Assembly (NCBI RefSeq): GCF_014640435.1
Contig: NZ_BMGY01000006.1
Location: 1 to 64,000 of the forward strand
Reading direction: 5' to 3'
From: Hymenobacter frigidus
Lineage (GTDB): Bacteria; Bacteroidota; Bacteroidia; Cytophagales; Hymenobacteraceae
DNA: 64,000 bases
In this document: positions 26,978 to 35,493 of the stretch, piece by piece
How the letters are laid out: the number at the start of each line of letters is the position of its first letter
Position numbering within the stretch: position 1 is the stretch's first letter
Notes under the pieces: model-generated
What the model was told of the DNA's origin: nothing
Database searches by the model: none
Seen by the model: only the letters and a program-made list of their open reading frames with translations
Translations under genes and position numbers: made by a program

Positions 26978-27298
26978 ATGTCCCGGCAGCGACTTGGTAG
27001 GCCGTTTATGGATGTTAAGAGGGCTTCCGCCATTCGGTGTGGTTTATGCGAACGCGAAGTGCAAGCCACCTCGCGCCACCACCTGGTACCGCGCGAAGAA
27101 GGCGGCAAGCTCGGCCCCACCGTCGACCTCTGCCAGCCCTGCCACAGTAGCATACATCGTTTCCTGACCAACCGCGACCTGGCCCGGCGCTACTCCTCGG
27201 TCGAAGCCCTGCGCACCGCCGAGGAGCTGCAAGCCTATCTGCACTGGATTCGCAAGCAGCGCGTCGAGCGCATCAGCAATCGGCGCGCACGGCGTTAG
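26978..27298 (+). CDS. HNH-like nuclease domain protein
   Basis: 106 residues. RCGLCEREV gives one CxxC, HHLVPREEGGK gives the HH core, and CQPCHSSIH gives the second CxxC with the terminal His, so zinc ribbon and HNH catalytic core are both present. Small free-standing proteins of this layout are widespread in Bacteroidota and of unknown role; they may be nickases or RNA/DNA-binding. An in-frame ATG at 27008 is an alternative start. The gene ends 41 bp before the next start on the same strand. Confidence 0.8.
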   Translation: MSRQRLGRPFMDVKRASAIRCGLCEREVQATSRHHLVPREEGGKLGPTVDLCQPCHSSIHRFLTNRDLARRYSSVEALRTAEELQAYLHWIRKQRVERISNRRARR

Positions 27299-27339
27299 AC
27301 CGTAGCCCTTAACCGCCGATTTTGACGCAGCTTTGTCTC

Positions 27340-28398
27340 ATGAACCGCTTTTTCGTGCCTTTCGCGCAGCTTCGGCAGCAGCCCACCATTCTGGTCGATA
27401 GCGTTGGGAACGGGGCCACTCTCACGCTGGCCCACTGGCGCGGGGCCCCCACGCCGCCCGCGCTGCGCGATGATACCAGCGCCGGCTCGGCGCTGCGGGC
27501 ACTGCACCATGCCGCTACGCCAGGTCTCGAAGCCCAGGCCGTGACTGCCAACCACTTCGACATTGATGGTTTTATCGGCGTGTGGGCCCTGCTGCATCCG
27601 GAATTGGCGCTGCAGCAGGAGGTACTGCTGCGCCTGGTGGCCAAGCTAGGCGATTTTCGGGAAATCGACTTTGCCAATCCGCTCGCCGATGCGGCGCTGC
27701 AGCTGGTGTGCTGGCTCAATGCGGAGGAAAAGGCGCGGTTCTACGAACCATTCGGGGCACCCGCCCGCCGCCGACGGGAAGACGAAGCCTCGGCGGACAA
27801 ATTCGCGTGGTTCCTGCCCCGTTTTGCCGAGGTGCTGCAAAACCCCGAAACCGGCCGCGCCGCCTGGCAGCCCGAATACGAACGGGTAACCCACGCCGCT
27901 GCCCTGCTGCAACAGCCCCCCACGCAGCGTCGGCACTACCCGGCAATCGGCTTGGTGGTGGTGGCAACGCCCGCGCCGGCACCGTACTACGCGCTATTCG
28001 GTCCCACGGTAGGCTTTGATATTGTGCTGAGTTTGTATGAAGGCAACCGCTACGAGCTGGAGTACAAATACACCACTTGGATTGACCTGGAAAGCCGCCC
28101 CACCCTGCCACGCCTGGCCCTCGGGCCGCTAGTAGCCCGGCTGAATGAATTGGAAACCAGTGGCCAAGCCTGGGACACCGATGGCATCACCGATACCGGC
28201 CCGCTGCTGCGCCTCACCGGCCGAAAGCTCAGCAAAGCCGAGCGCTACGCCGACCCCGATGGCCGACTAATTTACGCTTCCTCAATTGACCCGGAAGTAA
28301 TGGAGCACGAGGTAGCGGCATTTTTCAGAGCTGGCTACGCTGGCATTAAGCCCCGTAAATACTGGAGCTGGGCCGAAGTGAAAGCCGCCGGCCAGTAG
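27340..28398 (+). CDS. Conserved hypothetical protein (possibly DUF6687)
   Basis: 352 residues from ATG 27340 (MNRFFVPFAQL). Notable motifs are AQAVTANHFDIDGFIGVWALLHPELA, where NHFDxDG recalls the DHH/DHHA-type metal sites, and later TTWIDLESRPTLPRLAL. No signal peptide or membrane segment. From memory this resembles DUF6687; I cannot confirm it. Its end meets sbcC convergently, 21 bp apart. Confidence 0.6.
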   Translation: MNRFFVPFAQLRQQPTILVDSVGNGATLTLAHWRGAPTPPALRDDTSAGSALRALHHAATPGLEAQAVTANHFDIDGFIGVWALLHPELALQQEVLLRLVAKLGDFREIDFANPLADAALQLVCWLNAEEKARFYEPFGAPARRRREDEASADKFAWFLPRFAEVLQNPETGRAAWQPEYERVTHAAALLQQPPTQRRHYPAIGLVVVATPAPAPYYALFGPTVGFDIVLSLYEGNRYELEYKYTTWIDLESRPTLPRLALGPLVARLNELETSGQAWDTDGITDTGPLLRLTGRKLSKAERYADPDGRLIYASSIDPEVMEHEVAAFFRAGYAGIKPRKYWSWAEVKAAGQ

Positions 28399-28419
28399 CC
28401 CTTCGGCTGCATCGCGACT

Positions 28420-31400
28420 CTACGCCGCGCAGTCGGTTTCGTCGCCGCGCATATCCACAATGTGCACGCTGCTATTGCCGCCCGCGCCGGGCCGCACCCG
28501 AATCTGGGTGCCGATGCGGTCCTTGAGGTCGGATACGTGGGAAATAATGCCAATCATCTTACCCGAGTGCTGCAGGCGCTCCAGCGCATCGAGGGCCGTG
28601 TTCAGGGCATCGGGGTCGAGCGTGCCGAAGCCTTCGTCGATAAACAGCGACTCGATGCGGGCCTTGTGGCCGGCCAACTCGCTCAGGCCCAGGGCCAGCG
28701 CCAGGCTCACCAAAAAGCTCTCGCCACCCGAAAGCGAGGCCATGGGCCGCACGGTGTCGGCCTGGTCGTGGTCGATGATTTGCAGCTCCAGGTTGCGGTT
28801 TGGCGTTTTGAGGATGGTGTAGCGGCCCGTGAGCTGCCGTAGGCGCAGGTTGGCCAGCCGCGCCAGGTGCGAGAGCGTCAGGCCCTGGGCAAACTGGCTG
28901 AACTTGTCGCCCCGCGCCGAACCAATCTGCTCGCTCAGGTCCTGCCAGCGCTGCTCTTCCTGCTGGCGCACCGTCAGCTCGTGCAGGCCCGCGGCCAGCA
29001 GCTGCCGGGCGTCATCGTCCTGCTTTAGCTGGTTGCCCACCGCGCCCAACTGCTGCTGCAAAATGTCATCGGCCGCCGAAAGCGTGTTGAGCAGCGCCGT
29101 GAGCGCTGCCGCCGAATGGGGCGTGAGGCCGACTTCGGCGTGGTGGTTGAGCTCGGCGGTGAGGTCGGTGGCGCGGCGGGCGGCGGCGGCCTGGTTGGTG
29201 AGGTGGTCTTGCCGGCGCTGGGTTAGGCGTTCGGCGTCAGCAGCGGGTAGGAGCAGGGCCTGCGCTTCGGCCGCCGTGGCTATGCCCGCCGTAGCGAGCG
29301 CGGCGGTCAGCTCGGTTTGGCGGTGGGTGTGGGCGGTGCGGTGCGTGGCCAGCTGCATTTGCAAGGCTTCGTACCGACTTTGCTTAATGGCTAACTCCTG
29401 CTGCTGACGCGCCAGCTGGTTCTGCGCGTCGGTTTGCCCCTCGGCCAGCTTTTGGGTGGCTTGGCGCAACAGCTCCGTTTCAGCACTGGGATTGGTACCG
29501 GTGTAATGGGCTTGGCGGGTGGCCTGCTGCTGGCTGAGAGCCAGTTGCTCGGCTTCGAGTGCGGCGGCAGCGGCATCCAGCTGCACTTGTTGCCGGGCCA
29601 GCTCCTCGGTGCGCGCCTTGTGTTGGGCGTGGCGCTCCACCAACGAGTCGCTGACCGTTTTCAGGGCGTTGCGCTGGGCTTCGTAGTGCCCGGCCCGCTC
29701 CGCCAAAGTGGCCAGTAACCCATCGTAAGGCGGCTTAGCCGGCAGGGTCAGCTGATGCGGACGCAAAATATCCTGAATCGTGCTTTGATAAATAGCAGCT
29801 TGTTCCTGATGCTCCCCCAGCTCGAAAGCCAGTTGCGCTAAATCGGTTTCAACCGCGGTTTGGCGCTGCAGAAGCAGCCGTATTTCTCCCTGGGCGGCGG
29901 TGGCGGCAGCCCCAGCTTCCAGGTATTTTTCGCGCAACGCGGCCAGCTTCTCATCCAGAATAGCCAGCTGGCGGCGGTTTGCTACAGCGGTAGCCTGCGC
30001 GGTGGCCGTGGCCGCCAGTAGCTCACGCACCGCTGCGGGGTCAGTCAGGTTGGCGGGCATCGGCACCAAAGTCGTTGCTATTTCGTGCGCCTGGCGCCGG
30101 AAAATCTCCGCTGCTTCAGCGGCTTCCTGGCGCAGCTGCTGGCGTTGGCGCTGCTCGGTTTGGCGGCGGGTCAGGTCTTTTGCCAGGCCACGCAATTCAT
30201 CATCCAAAGCCGTCAGGGCCTTTTGCTGCTCCGCAACGCGCAACTCCTGCTCGTCGGCCTCGGCGGCAAAATCAGCCGCGTAGGCGTGTTCAAGAGCCCC
30301 GCAAAGCGGACACGGCTGGCCGGGCTCCAGTTGGTGGCGGTGGGCGTTGAGGTCGGCCAAAGCTTGCTGAGTGCGCAGCTCCCGGCGGTAGCTTTCGAGC
30401 AGCCGCAGACCGTCGCCGCGCCGGATTTCCAGGTGTCCAAGGGCTGTTTCGACCGTGGCCAGCGGGGCCGCCTCGCCCTCAATCTGGGCATCCAGGGTTT
30501 CGGTTCGGGCCTGCTGCTCCTTGGCAGCTTCGGCTTTGGGAAGCAACTGCTGAAGGCCTTGTAATTGCGTGGTGAGGTCGTCGGCGCGTTGCGCCAACTC
30601 GGCGGCGGTGGTGTCTTGCAGGAGCATATCGCGCCCCACGCGGCAAGGCTGGCCCTCATCTTTCACGACCTGCTGCCGGGTGCCGGCCTCGGTTTCGAGG
30701 CGGCGTTGACGCTCCAGGTCGGCCACGGCAGCGTGCTGGTTTTTGCGCAGCTCCTCGCGGCGGGCCTCCCGGGTAGCCACCTCTTTTTGCGCGCCCTGCA
30801 AGTCGATGATTTCGCGGTCCAGCGCAATAATCTGGCCCTTCAACTCAACCTCGTGGCCGTGGCTAATGAGCCAGCTGTCGAGGGTAGTTTGCTGAGTTTG
30901 CAGGCCGTCCAGTTCCTGCTTTTGGAGCTGCCAGGCGCTTTGCCCTCGCTCATATTCCCGCAGGAATTGGGCGTGCGTGGTGGTATTTTTGGTGAGCTGT
31001 TGCTGCGCGGCGGCAATGGCGGCGTCGTGCTCCAGGGCCTGGCTGAGCACGGGGCGCAGGCGGGTTTCCTCGGCCAGCGCGCCAGCGTGCGCCGTAGTGG
31101 CAAGCGCGTGTGCCTCACCGGCCGTTTTTGTCGCCAATACCAGGGGCGGCAGGGCCTGTTCCAACTCGCGCAGTTGCGTGGTGTCAGCGTCGAGTTCCAG
31201 TTGGGCCGCGGCTACCAGGGCCAAAGGCTTGGCCAGGGCGGCAGCGCGGGTATGGCCGTCGAGCCGGGCAAACTCGGGTTGCAGGGTTTCGTCGTCGTGG
31301 CGCAGGCGTTCCACCTCGCGGGCCGTGTCAGACAGCTGCCGGTCGAGCTGGTCCAGAATGGTGCGCCAGGTCAGGCACACCGTCAGCTCCTGCTGCTCTT

Positions 31401-32133
31401 CGTAATGCTGTTCGGCCTGCTGGTGCAGCACGTCGAGCTGCGTTTCCAGCACCGTGCGCTCTTCTTCCGACAGCAGCCGGGTGGCATCCAGCTTGGCGCG
31501 CAGCAGCTTGGTTTTCAGCTCTTCGCCCCGAGCCTTTTCAAACGCCGCTACCGATAGCCGTGAGTAAATACCCACGTTGGTCATCTTCTCCAGAAGGGCG
31601 CTGCGCTCTTTTTCGGGCGCGTGCAGAAACCGGGCAAATTTGCCCTGGCTCAGCAGTACCGACTGCTCAAACTGCCCAAAGTCCAGCCCCGACAGTTCGC
31701 TTACCCGCGTCGGTACGGCTTCTTTGCCCGAGGTCACGGCCACGCCGGATGGACTGAATACCAGCGTCATGGCATCCTGGCCGAGGCCGCCCTTGTCGTC
31801 GCCGCGGGTCTTGCGTTTCACCTCCCAGCGCGAGCGGTAGCGCACGCGGTCTACGGCGCCGGTGTCGGGGTTGGTTTCGTGCACTTCGAATTCAACCTCC
31901 GAAAAAGCGTCCTTGGCGTGGCGGCTCACCATTTCGCCCACTTGCCGGTCGTGGCGTGGCACCCGGCCGTAGAGGCCCACCGAAATAGCGTCGAGCAGGG
32001 TGCTTTTGCCCGAGCCCGTGGGACCCGTGATGGCAAATAGGCCCGTGTCGGCCAAGGGCGTTTCATCGAAGCGAATCAGAAACGGACCGGGCAGTGAGTT
32101 CAGGTTAGCGAAGCGGACGCTGATAATTTTCAT
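28420..32133 (-). CDS. sbcC: Exonuclease subunit SbcC (Rad50-like)
   Basis: 1237-residue SMC-like ATPase of the SbcCD nuclease, which trims hairpins and blocked DNA ends. Walker A GPTGSGKST is at 37-45, the zinc hook CPLC near 611 in the middle of two long coiled coils, the ABC signature LSGGES near 1134, and Walker B LFIDEGFGTLD near 1167. The partner sbcD lies 1.2 kb upstream instead of overlapping, because a hydrolase on the opposite strand sits between. On the minus strand TATTTTG just upstream of the start is a near-consensus -7 element, in keeping with an own promoter. Confidence 0.95.
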   Translation of the reverse strand: MKIISVRFANLNSLPGPFLIRFDETPLADTGLFAITGPTGSGKSTLLDAISVGLYGRVPRHDRQVGEMVSRHAKDAFSEVEFEVHETNPDTGAVDRVRYRSRWEVKRKTRGDDKGGLGQDAMTLVFSPSGVAVTSGKEAVPTRVSELSGLDFGQFEQSVLLSQGKFARFLHAPEKERSALLEKMTNVGIYSRLSVAAFEKARGEELKTKLLRAKLDATRLLSEEERTVLETQLDVLHQQAEQHYEEQQELTVCLTWRTILDQLDRQLSDTAREVERLRHDDETLQPEFARLDGHTRAAALAKPLALVAAAQLELDADTTQLRELEQALPPLVLATKTAGEAHALATTAHAGALAEETRLRPVLSQALEHDAAIAAAQQQLTKNTTTHAQFLREYERGQSAWQLQKQELDGLQTQQTTLDSWLISHGHEVELKGQIIALDREIIDLQGAQKEVATREARREELRKNQHAAVADLERQRRLETEAGTRQQVVKDEGQPCRVGRDMLLQDTTAAELAQRADDLTTQLQGLQQLLPKAEAAKEQQARTETLDAQIEGEAAPLATVETALGHLEIRRGDGLRLLESYRRELRTQQALADLNAHRHQLEPGQPCPLCGALEHAYAADFAAEADEQELRVAEQQKALTALDDELRGLAKDLTRRQTEQRQRQQLRQEAAEAAEIFRRQAHEIATTLVPMPANLTDPAAVRELLAATATAQATAVANRRQLAILDEKLAALREKYLEAGAAATAAQGEIRLLLQRQTAVETDLAQLAFELGEHQEQAAIYQSTIQDILRPHQLTLPAKPPYDGLLATLAERAGHYEAQRNALKTVSDSLVERHAQHKARTEELARQQVQLDAAAAALEAEQLALSQQQATRQAHYTGTNPSAETELLRQATQKLAEGQTDAQNQLARQQQELAIKQSRYEALQMQLATHRTAHTHRQTELTAALATAGIATAAEAQALLLPAADAERLTQRRQDHLTNQAAAARRATDLTAELNHHAEVGLTPHSAAALTALLNTLSAADDILQQQLGAVGNQLKQDDDARQLLAAGLHELTVRQQEEQRWQDLSEQIGSARGDKFSQFAQGLTLSHLARLANLRLRQLTGRYTILKTPNRNLELQIIDHDQADTVRPMASLSGGESFLVSLALALGLSELAGHKARIESLFIDEGFGTLDPDALNTALDALERLQHSGKMIGIISHVSDLKDRIGTQIRVRPGAGGNSSVHIVDMRGDETDCAA

Positions 32134-32361
32134 GCAAACAATTCTCCCAAAATACGCCCCGAAGATACGACGACCCTGGCTCGGAACTGCCCCGGAAAAG
32201 TGAGAATGCCGGTTTAGATACCCCCTTGGTTACCGGCCTGCCGCCGGGTCCGCCACAACCCCGAACAGCGTAATCCGGTAAGAGAAACAACGTGCCGCTG
32301 GCTGCCCACCGGCCTCTGGCAGCGGTTCCTCAATTATTTCAAAATCAAACAGACACCAACT

Positions 32362-33276
32362 ATGAACTACGTTCGACGCGGGGCGGGCAAACCGCTTCTT
32401 TTGCTGCACGGTATTGGTGGGAGCTGGCGCTCCTGGCAGACCATCCTCGACGACCTAGCCGCTCAGCGCGACGTTATTGCCGTGGATTTGCCCGGCTTTG
32501 GCAACACGCCGCCGCTGGTCGGGCCGGTCACCATGGCCACGCTGGCCGATGCCGTGACGGACTTTCTGAAGGAGCACGACCTGCTGGGCATCGATGCCGT
32601 GGGGAGCTCGATGGGCGCCCGTCTGGTGTTGGAGCTGGCCCGGCGCGGGGGTGTGCTGGGCGCGGTGGTATCGCTCGACCCTGGCGGGTTCTGGCAGGGC
32701 TGGGAAATCCCGGTGTTCTACCACAGCGTGGCGCTTTCGACCAAACTGGTGCGGGCCCTGCAGCCCGTAATGCCCGCCGTCACCGGCAACCCCGTCACGC
32801 GCACGCTGCTGCTCGCGCAGTTTTCGGCCCATCCGTGGAAAGTGCCGGCCCACGTGGCGCTCGACGAGATGCGCAGCTTCGCCCAAGCCCCGTCGTTCGA
32901 TGAGCTGCTGAACGACCTGGCCTACGGCAAAGTGCAGCAGGGCGCGCGCCAAGGCAGCATCAGCGCACCGTTGGTTATCGGCTGGGGCCGGCAGGACTAC
33001 GTGTGCCTGCCCAGCCAATCGAAACTGGCCCTCGAAAAATTTCCCGATGCCCGCCTCTATTGGTTTGACCAGTGCGGCCACTTTCCGCAGTGGGACCAGC
33101 CGGCCGAAGCTACCCGCCTGATTCTGGCGGCCACCGCCGGACATGATTTCAGCGATGCCGAAATTGCCCAGCGGGCTTCAAAAGCAACCAGAAGCAAGCC
33201 CGCTTCTAAGGTAGCCGTAGCGGCGGGGGTAGCGGCACTGGTTTTCGGTGCCCTCTGGCTGTTGAAAAAGAAATAA
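32362..33276 (+). CDS. Alpha/beta hydrolase with C-terminal membrane anchor
   Basis: 304 residues. Oxyanion region LLLHGIGGSWRSWQ (about 13-26), nucleophile elbow GSSMGARL (about 82-89), acid residue in GWGRQDYVC and catalytic His in DQCGHFPQWD (near 235). After a Lys/Ser-rich linker the last about 20 residues, VAAGVAALVFGALWLLKKK, form a membrane anchor with a positively charged tip. It sits between sbcD and sbcC on the opposite strand. Substrate unknown. Confidence 0.85.
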   Translation: MNYVRRGAGKPLLLLHGIGGSWRSWQTILDDLAAQRDVIAVDLPGFGNTPPLVGPVTMATLADAVTDFLKEHDLLGIDAVGSSMGARLVLELARRGGVLGAVVSLDPGGFWQGWEIPVFYHSVALSTKLVRALQPVMPAVTGNPVTRTLLLAQFSAHPWKVPAHVALDEMRSFAQAPSFDELLNDLAYGKVQQGARQGSISAPLVIGWGRQDYVCLPSQSKLALEKFPDARLYWFDQCGHFPQWDQPAEATRLILAATAGHDFSDAEIAQRASKATRSKPASKVAVAAGVAALVFGALWLLKKK

Positions 33277-33285
33277 AGCTCGGAG

Positions 33286-33325
33286 GCAAATGCAGAGATG
33301 CCAATTATCGCGTCTCCGCATTTGC
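33286..33325. terminator. Hairpin between convergent hydrolase and sbcD
   Basis: GCAAATGCAGAGA (33286-33298) pairs with TCTCCGCATTTGC (33313-33325) with one mismatch. No T run. It lies in the 57 bp between two stop codons. Confidence 0.5.
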
Positions 33326-33333
33326 ATGGTCCG

Positions 33334-34590
33334 CTACTGCTGGCCGTCCCGGGCCTGCGGGTCAGCCTCGGCCAGCAGCTGGCGCAGCTCGCCAAAGGTG
33401 GCCGTGAGGGCGGCAGCCCGCTCCGGCGGCAGGCCCGCCACCCGGCGGCTGAACACTTCTTCCACCGTCAATTCGTGCAGGAGCGCCAGCGGGGCCAAGT
33501 CGGCCGCTAAGTCGGGTAGTTCGGTGGCGCGCTGGTGGCGCACGCCGCGCGGGGCCAGCACCTGGGCCTTTTGCAGCTGCAGCACGGCCTGGATGCGGCG
33601 CTGTACTTCGGCGGGCGCTTCATCGGAGCGCACCAGCACGTCGGCCCAGGCCACCAGCGGAAACGCCGCGTTGTCGTAGGCCAGGATATCGGCCTCCACC
33701 TCGTCGAGCGTGCCATGGAAACGCTGCAAGCGCCGCGCCACCGGCACGGGCACGAGCGTGATGGTGGGCGCGCCGGCTCCCTTGAATTCCAATAGCAGCA
33801 CCTGCTGTTTGTCATCGGCCTCGGTGAAGGACAACGGCACCGGCGAGCCCGAGTAACGGATGTGCGCCCGGCCGCCCACCACCTGCGGGCGGTGCAGGTG
33901 GCCCAGCGCCACGTAGTCGAACGCCGTGGGGAAATGCTCGGCCCCCACCAGCCCCAGCCCACCGATGTGCACATCGCGCTCGGCCCCTTCGCGGGCTTCG
34001 CCGCCGGCAGCGTAGAGGTGACCGGTAGCCAGCACGGGCACGTCCTGCTCGCGCAGGCGGCGCACCACGTCCAACTCGGCCAAGGCGGCGTAGTGGCCCG
34101 CTATGCTCTGCCGGATGCGAATCTGGCGGTCATCGGGGCTTTCGCCGGCCACGGCCAGCCGAATGTCACGGTCGCGCAGAAACGGCACGGCGCACACCAC
34201 CAGTCCCGGCCGGCCGTCGGGTCCGGCCAGGTGCAGCACTTGTTCAGTGGGGTCAGTAGGCACGCCACCCACCACGTGAATGCGCAGCTGCCGCAGTAGT
34301 TGCCGCGAGGCGTTGAGCATAGTGGGCGAGTCGTGGTTGCCGCCCACTACCACAATATCGCGGCAGCAGGTGCTTTGCATTTTCACCAGGAAAGTGTAGT
34401 ACAGCTCCTGCGCCGTGTAGGAGGGCGACTGGGTATCGAAAATGTCGCCGGCAATCACCAACGCATCAATGCCCTGGGCCTGCACCGTGAGCAGCAGCCA
34501 GTCGAGAAAAGCCTGCTGCTCGGTGGTGCGTTCCTGGCCCGTGAGGAAGTGCTGGCCGAGGTGCCAGTCGGCGGTGTGAAGGACGCGCAT
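33334..34590 (-). CDS. sbcD: Exonuclease subunit SbcD (Mre11-like)
   Basis: 418-residue metallophosphoesterase subunit of SbcCD. Metal motifs in order: HTADWHLGQ (5-13), GDIFDT (near 47), GNHDSP (near 89), ATGHLYA and ALGHLHRP (near 219). The C-terminal capping part follows. An exact -7 box lies 17 bp upstream of the ATG. sbcC is downstream on the same strand but not contiguous. Confidence 0.95.
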   Translation of the reverse strand: MRVLHTADWHLGQHFLTGQERTTEQQAFLDWLLLTVQAQGIDALVIAGDIFDTQSPSYTAQELYYTFLVKMQSTCCRDIVVVGGNHDSPTMLNASRQLLRQLRIHVVGGVPTDPTEQVLHLAGPDGRPGLVVCAVPFLRDRDIRLAVAGESPDDRQIRIRQSIAGHYAALAELDVVRRLREQDVPVLATGHLYAAGGEAREGAERDVHIGGLGLVGAEHFPTAFDYVALGHLHRPQVVGGRAHIRYSGSPVPLSFTEADDKQQVLLLEFKGAGAPTITLVPVPVARRLQRFHGTLDEVEADILAYDNAAFPLVAWADVLVRSDEAPAEVQRRIQAVLQLQKAQVLAPRGVRHQRATELPDLAADLAPLALLHELTVEEVFSRRVAGLPPERAAALTATFGELRQLLAEADPQARDGQQ

Positions 34591-34606
34591 AAGGTAGAGT
34601 GAATCT

Positions 34607-34634
34607 CAAAGATACCTTGGGCGCGGAGAATCAA
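34607..34634 (-). promoter_or_regulatory. Promoter of sbcD
   Basis: On the minus strand TATCTTTG (34614-34607) matches TAnnTTTG exactly and a TTG at 34634-34632 lies 17 bp upstream, in the -33 place. The transcript would have a leader of only about 10 nt. Confidence 0.5.
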
Positions 34635-34893
34635 GAAGCCCCGGTTGTACCGGCTGGAGCAGGATGTAAGGGGAGGCAGGGAGGCTAACGTTCGAGTATT
34701 GCTGCAGTCAGGGAATTAACCAACTGTCTGCCCGGCGCTGAAGCTAAACTTATAATCAAAAGTTGATGCTAAGAACAAACGACGAGCAGAATTCCGTCCG
34801 CCGGAACCAAAGCTTGGATATGCACTGCTGATGATTACTCTTCCGTCCAGCTCCAATTGCAGCAATACTCTTGTTGGCTGCTGTATTTCTTTG
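34635..34893. other. Intergenic stretch without a supported gene
   Basis: Between the sbcD promoter and the stop of the AT-rich gene I see no coding frame, hairpin or repeat. Base composition shifts from GC-rich to AT-rich across it, consistent with an insertion boundary. Confidence 0.4.
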
Positions 34894-35340
34894 TCACTTT
34901 AGTGCTGCTTTGATTTTGTCTTTAGAAATTGTTGTCACAACGCTGCCTTTCTTGAAGCTCCAAATAATTAAAAAATTGCCTTTTGCATAATACTCTTCGG
35001 GATGTTCTTTTGTTGGTTTGTCGCCGCCCCATAAAAGTCCACCTAAAAAGCCATCTCCTTTAAAGCCGTCTTCAAATTCAAAGTACATAATACAGCCTTT
35101 GGCTTTTTTGCTGTCGAAGTTTTGAATTTGCTTACTCTTTAATTTTCCTATTAATGCGCCGTACATTTCTGGACTGTCATAAAACGTACAGGCTTGAATT
35201 GAAATACAATTGTTGTCTTTCGTCAGAGCGTAACCTTCCGGAATTTCTTTGTCTGAAAGTTTTAAACTGTCAATGCTTTGTCCATTTGATTTAATTGTCA
35301 ATAAGAAAGCAATAGATAAAATTATCAAAAATTTAATCAT
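34894..35340 (-). CDS. AT-rich small secreted protein
   Basis: 148 residues with a signal peptide (MIKFLIILSIAFLLTIKSNG, cleavage near NGQS). The mature part is Lys-rich, with ENxxC-type CISIQACTFYDSPEMYG and FEDGFKGDGFLGGLLWGGDKP. No family recognised. Codon use is strongly AT-rich against the GC-rich surroundings, more like Flavobacteriia, which suggests horizontal transfer. Confidence 0.7.
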   Translation of the reverse strand: MIKFLIILSIAFLLTIKSNGQSIDSLKLSDKEIPEGYALTKDNNCISIQACTFYDSPEMYGALIGKLKSKQIQNFDSKKAKGCIMYFEFEDGFKGDGFLGGLLWGGDKPTKEHPEEYYAKGNFLIIWSFKKGSVVTTISKDKIKAALK

Positions 35341-35446
35341 ATAAGTTTTGTTATTTAATTAGGGTCGGTCAATATAGCAGCCAACATTTAGATTGACGCA
35401 ACCCGCAGCTTGTGCAAGTTGCGTAAAGCAGGCTATGATACGCAAG

Positions 35447-35493
35447 TGAGTTGCGGCAAGCAAGTCAATTCGGTATGCTAGCCGCAACTCGCT
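35447..35493. repeat. Inverted repeat at the end of the MBL-rhodanese gene
   Basis: AGTGAGTTGCGGC and GCCGCAACTCGCT form a 13-bp pair with one mismatch; the second arm reaches the stop codon region at 35492. Additional GTTGCG copies lie at 35395-35430. Possible REP-like element or terminator. Confidence 0.5.
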
